Source of the DNA: a virus
Reading direction: 5' to 3' (one strand)
Length of the DNA: 48,294 nt
Virus record (IMG/VR): IMGVR_UViG_3300020057_000004
Span: 1-48,294 of that record
Below, piece by piece: positions 33,013 to 39,035 of the stretch; within the stretch, counting starts at the first letter, position 1, and each line of letters starts with the position of its first letter. Both the position numbers and the translations under genes were made by a program. The notes beneath the pieces are model-generated. The model ran no database searches. It saw nothing but the letters and a program-made list of their open reading frames with translations, and had not been told where the DNA came from.

Positions 33013-33616
33013 CGAGGGTTTGCAATGTGGACATAATCGGGCGGGTCACTTCGAGTTCTTTTGCCAGGGAGCGCTGAGTGAGGTCACGTCGTTCGATTTC
33101 GTCTACAAACTGGATAGCAACCTGGTTGACGCATTCTTCGACTTGCTTCAAGGTAAAGCCAGGGAACAGCTTTGATAAAACATCCCACATGCGTTCAGCG
33201 ACAGGGAGGCCGACAGATGTTGCGCCGACAGATGTTGCGCCAACCGACCTCACGGAACGGACATCTGAGATGAGCGCATCAGGTCCAGCTCCGATTTCAT
33301 AGAAGTATTCATTGAATCTTGCGCCAGGGATTAATTGCCAGACTTTGCCGCCTTCGCCGGTGTCCATTTCAAGCAAGACGGAGCCAGTAGGAATATTCAA
33401 TACCGTAGCGCCGCCATCAGCAGGGTTCGGAATGCGATAGTCGTGTTTCACACGAACGAACCGCGAAGCACCACGTCCCCTGCATAGCTTGACATTTCTA
33501 TCGAGGGCGGTGAGGTGTGTTACGAGGGCATCGACAGAGGGGAGGATTTCGAATGGTTTGGGGTTAAAGTCCATGCAGCCGTCATTGGTGGTGCGGTCGA
33601 GCGTTTCATTTTGCAT
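32954..33616 (-). CDS. Protein with C-terminal HTH and an inserted shared peptide module
   Basis: A 220-residue protein. The N-terminal half is beta-rich and unassigned. In the middle is the segment IGAGPDALISDVRSVRSVGA followed by two further TSVGA repeats (15-bp DNA repeats); the same DNA is present in an unrelated rightward gene at 38299. The C-terminal third has an HTH-like pattern (LTQRSLAKELEVTRPIMSTL), suggesting DNA binding. ATG 33616 abuts the preceding stop. It may be a regulator of the leftward block. Confidence 0.65.
   Translation of the reverse strand: MQNETLDRTTNDGCMDFNPKPFEILPSVDALVTHLTALDRNVKLCRGRGASRFVRVKHDYRIPNPADGGATVLNIPTGSVLLEMDTGEGGKVWQLIPGARFNEYFYEIGAGPDALISDVRSVRSVGATSVGATSVGLPVAERMWDVLSKLFPGFTLKQVEECVNQVAIQFVDEIERRDLTQRSLAKELEVTRPIMSTLQTLDAQLTAYHHMHPGLAQHRG
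33233..33297. repeat. 65-bp shared coding module, minus-strand copy
   Basis: Inverted relative to 38299-38363, with 63 of 65 bases identical. Both copies are read in the same frame, giving the same 21-residue peptide except Ala/Val. This copy is followed in its reading direction by 15-bp tandem repeats encoding SVGAT. Confidence 0.95.
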
Positions 33617-33940
33617 TTAGATTTTCTCCGAAGCAGTGGGTTGGTCAGGGTCGAGGTCCGAGTCATCAGGGGTTTCCAGCACGGATACGCGTTTTTCGAG
33701 GGCATCGAGGCGATGGCCTTGGACTTCAGCCAGTTGAATCATGCTGCCGAGCAGGTTGGACAAGAAGACTTCAGAGGACGGAGGAGCCGATATTAGTTTA
33801 GGTCCGGCACAGATGGTGGGCGTCTTACCGTGAGCTGATAGTTGCCAGCCGGCATAGAGGAACAGCCCGAGCACCACCAGGACGACAGCGATACCAAGAA
33901 AGGCAAACAGTCGGAGCGTTTCGTCCCCGTAGTTCCACAT
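33617..33940 (-). CDS. Single-span inner membrane protein
   Basis: A 107-residue protein with one strong transmembrane helix at residues ~11-33 (LFAFLGIAVVLVVLGLFLYA) and an acidic, partly coiled C-terminal region (QGHRLDALEKRVSVLETPDD). The topology resembles small phage membrane proteins such as i-spanins or superinfection proteins, but it is far from the lysozyme. Function unknown. Confidence 0.65.
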   Translation of the reverse strand: MWNYGDETLRLFAFLGIAVVLVVLGLFLYAGWQLSAHGKTPTICAGPKLISAPPSSEVFLSNLLGSMIQLAEVQGHRLDALEKRVSVLETPDDSDLDPDQPTASEKI

Positions 33941-33942
33941 GG

Positions 33943-34212
33943 TTAGTATTTCCCGTTATGAGTGATTGCGGAGTCAGCATCCATGCGGGCTTCACGCAGT
34001 TTGCGCAAGGCAGCAGAGCGGTCAGGGCCGGCAGGCACATGCACAACAATAGCCAGCGCGGCACGACTCAAGGCATCACAGACAGCATCACCAGCATTGG
34101 TCTGAGCCGGGTCCCAAGGATGGTACGTGTATTGGTCATCAATGATTTCAGCAGCCACCAGCTCATCAGCATCACAAGTAGGATTCATTCGATTTATGTC
34201 AATCACAGCCAC
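33943..34212 (-). CDS. Acb2/Tad1-like cyclic-nucleotide sponge candidate
   Basis: An 89-residue protein whose C-terminal half matches the Acb2/Tad1 hairpin family pattern: YTYHP, then helix DALSRAALAIVV and the closing VPAGPDRSAALRKLREARMD followed by ADSAITHN (family: ERSxALxKLEEAxMxANAAIxxN). Characterised members bind CBASS or Thoeris signalling nucleotides and so block anti-phage defence. GTG 34212 is chosen because GGAG lies nine bases upstream and a promoter (34246-34275) starts transcription just before it. It is the first gene of the long leftward block. Family placement is from recalled patterns, not a search. Confidence 0.65.
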   Translation of the reverse strand: MAVIDINRMNPTCDADELVAAEIIDDQYTYHPWDPAQTNAGDAVCDALSRAALAIVVHVPAGPDRSAALRKLREARMDADSAITHNGKY

Positions 34213-34240
34213 AATTATTTTCTCCGCCAGGTAAGTTCGC

Positions 34241-34270
34241 TTGAAATTGTGGCAGCGCATACCGTATTCT
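34241..34270 (+). promoter_or_regulatory. Rightward sigma70-type promoter
   Basis: TTGAAA (34241-34246), 18-base spacer, TATTCT (34265-34270). The start would be near 34277, ahead of the small rightward operon. Its -35 overlaps the -10 of the leftward promoter and vice versa. Confidence 0.5.
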
Positions 34271-34275
34271 GTCAA
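34246..34275 (-). promoter_or_regulatory. Leftward sigma70-type promoter
   Basis: On the minus strand: TTGACA (34275-34270), 18-base spacer, CACAAT (34251-34246). The start of transcription would be near 34239, giving a short leader to GTG 34212. It would drive the long leftward block. It overlaps a rightward promoter. Confidence 0.55.
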
Positions 34276-34298
34276 GCATGGATATTGGAGATTGTCAA

Positions 34299-34601
34299 GT
34301 GTTTTATGTGAGTGATGCAGCAATAGAAGATGCGATATACAGCAGTCAGTTCGCAACGATGCTATGCGATATGCGACAAGCTCATATTCATAGCAGGCTT
34401 GAGGAGCATATCAGCAGAATAACAGAAGTTGTCAAGAGGCGCACAGGGTCAAATTTGTTGCATTGGCTCATCTGGATAGATTACGCTAAGGCCCGAATCC
34501 TTGCCGAAGCAGCCATTGCTTTAGAGAGTGGGAATGCTGCTTCTGGTGCCAAGCCTGATGTGTTCAATACCAAGAAACGACAATGGGAGAAAGCAAAATG
34601 A
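34299..34601 (+). CDS. Unknown helical protein, first gene of a rightward pair
   Basis: A 100-residue helical protein (YSSQFATMLCDMRQAHIHSR, ISRITEVVKRRTG) with a basic C-terminus (KKRQWEKAK). GTG 34299 has GGAG eight bases upstream and lies downstream of the predicted promoter; ATG 34278 would be nearly leaderless. The stop overlaps the next ATG (ATGA). It is divergent from the leftward block. Confidence 0.55.
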   Translation: MFYVSDAAIEDAIYSSQFATMLCDMRQAHIHSRLEEHISRITEVVKRRTGSNLLHWLIWIDYAKARILAEAAIALESGNAASGAKPDVFNTKKRQWEKAK

Positions 34602-34720
34602 GTGACAACATGATGGTGTCCTTATCAACAGGGCGGCACGTCATAACAACCGGAGAAGATGCGGAAAAGTTTGATAGTCCACAGGAAGCAATTGACGCAT
34701 ATAATGCCAGTATTCAGTGA
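34598..34720 (+). CDS. 40-residue protein
   Basis: A short ORF MSDNMMVSLSTGRHVITTGE ending NASIQ, coupled to the preceding gene by ATGA and with GGGAG upstream. It may be a small regulatory or inhibitory peptide. The segment DSPQEAIDAYNA looks helical. No family recognised. Confidence 0.5.
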   Translation: MSDNMMVSLSTGRHVITTGEDAEKFDSPQEAIDAYNASIQ

Positions 34721-34830
34721 ATACTAATGGACTTCCAAAATGATTGCAGAATTGGAGCCGACCCCAGGCACGCTTTCCTGAATCCAGTTCGGGGGTGCCC
34801 CCCCCTTCGAATCTCATGGCAAGGGTATAT

Positions 34831-34875
34831 ACTTGATAACATATAACAGTGATGTACTGTTACATGTTATCAAGT
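34831..34875. repeat. 20-bp inverted repeat with 5-bp spacer
   Basis: ACTTGATAACATATAACAGT, spacer GATGT, then ACTGTTACATGTTATCAAGT: 19 of 20 positions pair. It is AT-rich and lacks a U-run, so it is more like a protein-binding or replication site than a terminator. Confidence 0.85.
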
Positions 34876-35123
34876 GTGTAGTAGTGGTGCACATGGACCT
34901 GGTATTGGGCTAATGATACGAGTATGCTCGTAGTGGACATGCACTGGTATGTGGCACCACGCCACAGTATGTAGTACGACGTGCATCACTGCGCATATAC
35001 AACCAGTGGGGCATGATGTCATATGTTATGTACCAACATTGACAGATTGGAGAAAACGTGCCTGTGTCCACACGCTATTTTTCGAAGTATTTTGGAATGC
35101 TCATTCCAATACAGATAAATGAA

Positions 35124-35152
35124 GAACCACCGAGTAGAATACTCAGCGGTTC
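35124..35152 (-). terminator. Hairpin downstream of the clamp operon
   Basis: GAACC-ACCGAGTA, 3-base loop, TACTCAGCGGTTC forms a 13-position stem with two wobble or mismatched pairs, 33 bases after the last gene of the clamp operon. On the minus strand it is followed by TTCTTCATTTA, a weak U-rich tract. Confidence 0.45.
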
Positions 35153-35184
35153 ATCAGAGGTCGATTGCTGCCTATTAGGGGGCT

Positions 35185-35415
35185 TTATTCTCCAGTCAGG
35201 TCATCTTCTTCTACTAGCGCAATAACTGCTATGTTGTCGCCCTCGCAGCAGTCAGGTACGTGGCAGTTTGTTGTTGCGTCTATTCGTGTTTCACGACTGC
35301 TGTCAAGATATTCATCGAGGCTGAGATACCATAAACGACACAACGACAAATGAACGTCGCTTGCGTGTTCGTCAGAGAGATAGTAGCTACCGGGTTCTTC
35401 TGATAATCTTGACAT
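35185..35415 (-). CDS. Unknown 76-residue acidic protein
   Basis: An acidic protein with an N-terminal Ser/Glu-rich stretch, CHVPDCCEGD in the middle and an acidic end (ALVEEDDLTGE). TGGAG lies eight bases before ATG 35415. It is the last gene of the clamp operon. No family recognised. Confidence 0.55.
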   Translation of the reverse strand: MSRLSEEPGSYYLSDEHASDVHLSLCRLWYLSLDEYLDSSRETRIDATTNCHVPDCCEGDNIAVIALVEEDDLTGE

Positions 35416-35419
35416 TTAG

Positions 35420-35971
35420 TTATTCTCCATCTTGGTAGGTACGGTAGGTACGGTAGGTACGGTAGGGACGGTAGGTATGGTAGATACGGTCGTGCTCCTC
35501 CGCCGCATCTGCCAGCAGTGAGTACTCCGCGTCGTTGGTAGCGGCGTGGGCTAATGCCCACAGGCGCCGGTTCTCGAATTCGAGGTCGTTTACGTATTTG
35601 TCCGCTGCGCAGTCTCTTGTCAAATGTGAACTTTGCCAGCTATCATTGCATTGACAGAATGAGTCTACTCGTATCTCACCTATGTAATGTCCTCGATAAT
35701 TGACTAACTTAAGTGTGCCGCTTGTACCGAAGCTGACTATTTCGATACCCAGTCGTGACATAGCACGAGAACTCCTAGCGCTCCAGTTAAACATCAGGCC
35801 TGTAAACAGGTCTCTTGCAGCTCTTGTCAAGTAACGCGTTGTTAGTTCAGTAGAGCTGATTTTTGTTGTAAGGTGGTATTCGCCTGTGTAGTCAAAGCCG
35901 TCCTTCACGTTGCCTGTCTGTATTGCTTTAACGAACGCGTAGCTGTGTCGTTCTTCGATAATGCTTTTCAT
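35420..35971 (-). CDS. Unknown protein with Tyr-Arg-Thr repeat tail
   Basis: A 183-residue protein; the body has mixed alpha/beta character and a CQCNDSWQSS segment. The C-terminus is a run of PYRTYRTYRTY, coded by a 9-bp tandem repeat. AAGGAG precedes ATG 35971. It lies in the clamp operon. Function unknown. Confidence 0.6.
   Translation of the reverse strand: MKSIIEERHSYAFVKAIQTGNVKDGFDYTGEYHLTTKISSTELTTRYLTRAARDLFTGLMFNWSARSSRAMSRLGIEIVSFGTSGTLKLVNYRGHYIGEIRVDSFCQCNDSWQSSHLTRDCAADKYVNDLEFENRRLWALAHAATNDAEYSLLADAAEEHDRIYHTYRPYRTYRTYRTYQDGE
35434..35490. repeat. 9-bp tandem repeat
   Basis: About six imperfect copies of GTACGGTAG encode Tyr-Arg-Thr units at the end of the 183-residue protein. 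The 9-base unit keeps the frame when copy number changes. Confidence 0.9.
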
Positions 35972-35995
35972 GTTGATTACTCCTTGTATGTACTG

Positions 35996-36190
35996 TTACT
36001 CGCAGGATTCGATTGAGAAGCTCCCTTCTCGGATTTCGTCCGCTGAGGCGGCGTCGGTGCACTGGTCGAGAAGCGCTGTCAGCGCTTCTGGAATAGCCGC
36101 TTCAGCGGCTTTCCGGGTTCCGTGCTCTCCGCATTTTATGTCGCCCTGCTTGTCGGAACTAGTCCAGAATAGTCTGTACGTATTTTTCAT
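35996..36190 (-). CDS. Unknown 64-residue protein
   Basis: A small protein (MKNTYRLFWTSSDKQGDIKC) with a helical middle and acidic end. Its opening, a strand with YRLFW then a helix with KAAEAAI, loosely resembles the N-terminal domain of the gene at 40820 (KKFWMVW...ARDEAE). It is the first gene after the second clamp-type promoter. Confidence 0.55.
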   Translation of the reverse strand: MKNTYRLFWTSSDKQGDIKCGEHGTRKAAEAAIPEALTALLDQCTDAASADEIREGSFSIESCE

Positions 36191-36226
36191 TTTTTGCCGT
36201 TGCTCCGAAATTGATTTGACTCTATC

Positions 36227-36255
36227 AATGTAGCACGGATAGTATTCCCAGTCAA
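36227..36255 (-). promoter_or_regulatory. Sigma70-type promoter, second copy
   Basis: On the minus strand: TTGACT (36255-36250), 17-base spacer, extended TGC-TACATT (-10 at 36232-36227). The surrounding ~70 bases repeat the promoter region of the clamp gene (37469-37497) with few changes. It would drive the three genes at 36190-35185. Confidence 0.7.
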
Positions 36256-36293
36256 CCCTAACGACTACTAATTTACTCTTTGTATGTGAAACC

Positions 36294-36316
36294 CAGGCGC
36301 TCCTGATGAGCGCCTG
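36294..36316 (-). terminator. Hairpin after the sliding clamp gene
   Basis: A perfect 9-bp GC-rich stem, CAGGCGCTC / GAGCGCCTG with a 5-base loop, 12 bases after the clamp stop and before the second promoter. On the minus strand it is followed by GGTTTC, a short U-run; it may insulate the clamp from the next genes. Confidence 0.55.
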
Positions 36317-36328
36317 TGTAGGGTTAGG

Positions 36329-37435
36329 TTAGGCTGCTTTGGCTTTGGCTTTTTCAATTGGCATTAGCAAGTGTCGGTAATCGCCGCCTGGGTTAAAGAT
36401 AAGCGGCTTAAGTGGGCCGTTGTATTGCACGCAAACGTATGCATCAACGAAAGATTTGAGCGCTTCAACTAGAAAGTCGTAGTTGCAGCTCCAACCAACT
36501 TGTTGTTCTTTTAAGTCGTCGGATAGATGCATATTGATGATAGCTTCATGGTCCTCCATTGATATCTTGTTTCCAGTCGCATCAACATCGACAAGATTGG
36601 TTTGCTTCTTGAGAAACGGCTTCCACTTAGCTAGTGCGGTCAAAGTTTCAATCCTATTGAAGCTAATCGTGCTACCGAGTGATGTGACCGGAAACAGCTC
36701 TTGATAACGAGGATATGCGCTGTCAATCAAGCGTGTGATTACAGTCCACTCAGTGGCGCTGAAGGACATTGTTTTCTTGTCTTCAGATTGAATCATCGTA
36801 ACCGAACGATTCTCTTTTGCAGTCAGTTTCACAAGTGGTTGAATCACTTTAGATAGAACCCGTGCATTCACGATTGCGCTGAGCGTAGAGACGCCGGTGC
36901 CGGCGAATGGAACATTGTTGACGCAAGATAGACGACAGCCGTCTGATGAAACAACAGTTGAACCGTCAAAGCTCACTCCGTCAAGTATCGATGAGTCATA
37001 TGTTGCGGCGGCCCAGGCTGTTTGATTGATAACGGAATCGAGCTGCTTTCCGCTGATAGTCACATACTTCGCATCATTGTAGTCAATAGTAGGCGTCCTG
37101 GGGTAGTCACCCGGGGCCCCGCGCAGGTCGATGCGCTGCCCGTCGACCTGCGCGAGCAGTTCTGACAAGCTATTGATGACTACAAGCTCATCTTTAGATG
37201 AAGTGAGTATTGCTAGCAGTTGCTTGCTGTCGACTGCTAGGGGACGGTAGTTGCCGGGGCAATTGCCCGTGCAACTACCGTCCAGTTCAACCCGTATCCA
37301 CGTATCAAGGTCAGTCCCTAGAACGCTATCATGCGCTACTACGACGCACCGCATAAGCGGCATTTTTGCTTTGTTGTCCAATGCTTTGCTGACTGCTTTA
37401 ACGGCATTAGTTAGTTGTTTACGATTAAAATTCAT
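36329..37435 (-). CDS. dnaN: Sliding clamp (DNA polymerase III beta subunit-like)
   Basis: A 368-residue protein, the length of bacterial DnaN. Recognisable family points: N-terminal KQLTNAVKAVSKAL, SSDGCRLSCV (bacterial TDGHRLA), the LIDSAYPRYQELFP strand (family IDGxFPDY..ViP), NYDFLVEALKSF and the C-terminal strand pair PLIFNPGGDYRHLLMPI, matching the end that forms the partner-binding pocket. It would dimerise around DNA and hold polymerase and other partners. It is unusual in a phage of this size with no DNA polymerase gene; it may recruit or divert host Pol III. It has its own promoter (37469-37497) and trailing hairpin. Confidence 0.88.
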   Translation of the reverse strand: MNFNRKQLTNAVKAVSKALDNKAKMPLMRCVVVAHDSVLGTDLDTWIRVELDGSCTGNCPGNYRPLAVDSKQLLAILTSSKDELVVINSLSELLAQVDGQRIDLRGAPGDYPRTPTIDYNDAKYVTISGKQLDSVINQTAWAAATYDSSILDGVSFDGSTVVSSDGCRLSCVNNVPFAGTGVSTLSAIVNARVLSKVIQPLVKLTAKENRSVTMIQSEDKKTMSFSATEWTVITRLIDSAYPRYQELFPVTSLGSTISFNRIETLTALAKWKPFLKKQTNLVDVDATGNKISMEDHEAIINMHLSDDLKEQQVGWSCNYDFLVEALKSFVDAYVCVQYNGPLKPLIFNPGGDYRHLLMPIEKAKAKAA

Positions 37436-37468
37436 TTGCCATTACTCCGAAACTGATTTGACTCTATC

Positions 37469-37497
37469 AATGTAGCACAGATAGTATTCCGGGTCAA
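37469..37497 (-). promoter_or_regulatory. Sigma70-type promoter of the clamp gene
   Basis: On the minus strand: TTGACC (37497-37492), 17-base spacer, extended TGC-TACATT (-10 at 37474-37469). Start of transcription near 37461, about 26 bases before ATG 37435. Near-duplicate of the promoter at 36227. Confidence 0.7.
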
Positions 37498-37557
37498 CTT
37501 TAATGACTACTAATAAAAGTATTCACACGGTAAAATGCGCATATAGAAGATACGTAT

Positions 37558-37609
37558 CAAGTTGTCATGCTCCTGGCATACCAAGTTGTCATACATACCA
37601 AGTTGTCAT
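37558..37609. repeat. Three direct repeats of an 11-mer
   Basis: CAAGTTGTCAT occurs at 37558-37568, 37582-37592 and 37599-37609; the first and third are followed by GCTCCTGGC. Start-to-start spacing is 24 and 17 bases. These look like iterons or operator sites. Confidence 0.85.
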
Positions 37610-37646
37610 GCTCCTGGCTGCTTTCTGGGTCCTGGATAGGCGTAGA

Positions 37647-37693
37647 GGGGTGCTGGCTCGCTCCGAAGGAAAAGCGAGACAGACTAGCACCCC
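37647..37693. other. Large bulged hairpin
   Basis: GGGGTGCT-G-GCTCGCT pairs with AGCGAG-ACAGACT-AGCACCCC around a purine-rich loop: two stems of 8 and 6-7 base pairs separated by a bulge. No U-run follows on either strand. It could be a structured RNA or an origin element. Confidence 0.6.
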
Positions 37694-37788
37694 ATCCATA
37701 GGACTTACGACATAAATTATGGGCAAATCCTAAATTTGAAACAATTCATATTTCCTCCGAGATTGTACCACTAACCATCTTGAGACAA

Positions 37789-37805
37789 ATATATCAATGA
37801 TATAT
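37789..37805. promoter_or_regulatory. 17-base palindrome, operator candidate
   Basis: ATATATCA-A-TGATATAT is a perfect 8+1+8 palindrome in AT-rich DNA upstream of the rightward operon, the size of a dimeric repressor site. Confidence 0.5.
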
Positions 37806-37996
37806 ACAACAAAAGACTTGCATTTCAAAAAAAAACCACTAACCTATCATTGTGATTCCCCACCAGGAACAAGGGTTTTTTTCAGGTGTGCCGAGTTGGT
37901 TTTTTCCACGCTATCGCTAAAAAACCCGGCACCAGTAAAACGTACCCTGAACTGGATGACAAACACACTAATTGCAAGGCGTATATCTTGTACTAC

Positions 37997-38026
37997 TTGA
38001 CAACCTAAGATGGAGGTGGATACTTT
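37997..38026 (+). promoter_or_regulatory. Possible rightward promoter
   Basis: TTGACA (37997-38002), 18-base spacer, TACTTT (38021-38026). Transcription would start near 38033, inside the 72-residue ORF at 38027, so either this promoter or that ORF is likely false; the promoter would then serve the gene at 38226. Confidence 0.35.
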
Positions 38027-38245
38027 GTGAATACTTGGCGTAATAATGGTGGAATTTCGGGCTGGGATTACCTTTCGAGGTTATCTAAAGAACGGGTAAT
38101 CGGTATTCGATATGAATATAGCCAATTGTCCGTCTTGAAAACCCGCACTACTTCTCAGAATTACAGGCTGCGTGCTTTGAAACTGTTGGTTATGCGACTC
38201 GACAGTATAAATCGGAGAAACAATAATGGAAACTGCTGCAACTAA
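38027..38245 (+). CDS. Unknown 72-residue basic protein
   Basis: A basic protein (MNTWRNNGGISGWDYLSRLS, then many Arg/Lys/Asn) starting at GTG 38027 with GGAGG ten bases upstream. It overlaps the next gene by 20 bases. Composition is plausible, but the overlap with a promoter-like sequence leaves doubt. Confidence 0.4.
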   Translation: MNTWRNNGGISGWDYLSRLSKERVIGIRYEYSQLSVLKTRTTSQNYRLRALKLLVMRLDSINRRNNNGNCCN

Positions 38246-38618
38246 ACAACCGCTGGAAATGTCTAAGGCTGCCATCAGTGACGCGGTTATACGGAATCAA
38301 ATCGGAGCTGGACCTGATGTGCTCATCTCAGATGTCCGCTCCGTGAGGTCGGTTGGCGCAACAATGCTTGAGCTTCTTGAAGATTGCTATTGGGGTGAAG
38401 CTGAGGCATTAGCTCTGGCTTGCAATAAGCACTGGACTAATATCAAAGAACGTAAAACGTTCTGGATGGATGTCGCCCTCTACATCACTAACAATTCAGC
38501 GGCTCCTGTTAATGACGACGACGATGCTGTGTCCAACGGCGACAAACTCCTCGCCCTGATAACAAAAATCTGGGCCGACAATCAATATGAGGCTAAGCAA
38601 AATGGACTGGTTTTTTGA
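38226..38618 (+). CDS. Unknown protein carrying the shared peptide module
   Basis: A 130-residue protein. Residues ~25-46 are IGAGPDVLISDVRSVRSVGA plus T, the module also in the leftward HTH protein at 32954, encoded by 65 near-identical bases. The rest is helical (MLELLEDCYWGEAEALALAC, KERKTFWMDVALYI) with an Asp-rich stretch. GGAG lies eight bases before ATG 38226. Function unknown. Confidence 0.65.
   Translation: METAATKQPLEMSKAAISDAVIRNQIGAGPDVLISDVRSVRSVGATMLELLEDCYWGEAEALALACNKHWTNIKERKTFWMDVALYITNNSAAPVNDDDDAVSNGDKLLALITKIWADNQYEAKQNGLVF
38299..38363. repeat. 65-bp shared coding module, plus-strand copy
   Basis: Inverted copy of 33233-33297; two differences, one silent (CGT/CGC) and one Ala-to-Val. 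Confidence 0.95.
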
Positions 38619-38709
38619 CATACACTCATGCCAGGTGTTCTTGATGGGGCTCGGCATGGGACTACTACTATCACTCTTCTATGATAAATCGGAGGCAATA
38701 GAAGAATGA
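38602..38709 (+). CDS. 35-residue membrane peptide
   Basis: MDWFFDIHSCQVFLMGLGMG continues into a Leu-rich stretch (LLLSLFYD) and an acidic tail; one hydrophobic span. It overlaps the preceding gene by 17 bases and the next ATG by ATGA, which supports coupled translation. Function unknown. Confidence 0.5.
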   Translation: MDWFFDIHSCQVFLMGLGMGLLLSLFYDKSEAIEE

Positions 38710-39035
38710 CACTCATACTCAATGCCGCCGGACCTATCGCCTACTCACCAACACTTGATAAGTGTATTGATTTCATGTGGGAGTGGCAGCGCCTCATGTC
38801 CCGGATGCGCTTTGAACAATGGGCTGGTGTCCGTGTTCAGGCGTACACTAAGTCTTATAAATCACAACTCAAACGCTTCTCGCGGGGCGTACAATCATCT
38901 GCCACTGACATCTTTATGGAGCAATTACATGAGCAACTTGCACTCGACCCCGGGGAACGTAATCCACTCAGACCGGTTTGGGTCAACGAACAACTCGACC
39001 TCGTGCCCACCCAGGGAGGTGCCGACACCCCCTGA
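38706..39035 (+). CDS. Unknown 109-residue protein
   Basis: A helical, Trp/Arg-rich protein (DFMWEWQRLMSRMRFEQWAG). ATGA overlap with the preceding gene. Its last ~36 codons overlap the next gene in another frame. No family recognised. Confidence 0.55.
   Translation: MTLILNAAGPIAYSPTLDKCIDFMWEWQRLMSRMRFEQWAGVRVQAYTKSYKSQLKRFSRGVQSSATDIFMEQLHEQLALDPGERNPLRPVWVNEQLDLVPTQGGADTP

Larger units (their letters stand above)
34721..35184. other. Palindrome-rich intergenic region (convergent)
   Basis: No convincing gene in these 464 bases. It contains a GC palindrome GGGGGTGCCCCC at 34791-34802, a 45-base near-perfect inverted repeat (34831-34875), hairpins at 34917-34932 (TACGAG-TATG-CTCGTA) and 34950-34966 (TGTGGC-ACCAC-GCCACA), a palindrome around 35090 (TTGGAATGCTCATTCCAA) and a longer hairpin at 35124-35152. 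It lies between the ends of convergent operons. It could be terminators plus an operator, an origin or a packaging site. Confidence 0.6.
37498..38026. other. Non-coding hub between divergent operons
   Basis: About 530 bases without a convincing gene, between the leftward clamp promoter and the rightward operon. It holds three 11-bp direct repeats (37558-37609), a large bulged hairpin (37647-37693), a palindrome CATAAATTATG near 37712, a 17-base palindrome (37789-37805), A- and T-runs around 37828 and 37879, an imperfect inverted repeat across 37884-37935 and a possible promoter at 37997-38026. This mix suggests an origin of replication or a regulatory switch. Confidence 0.6.

Noticed and set aside
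37884-37935. Imperfect inverted repeat with T- and A-runs, possible bidirectional terminator
   Set aside because: Pairing is broken (GTGCCGAGTTGGTTTTTT against GTGCCGGGTTTTTT) and no gene ends nearby, so it is noted only as part of the hub.
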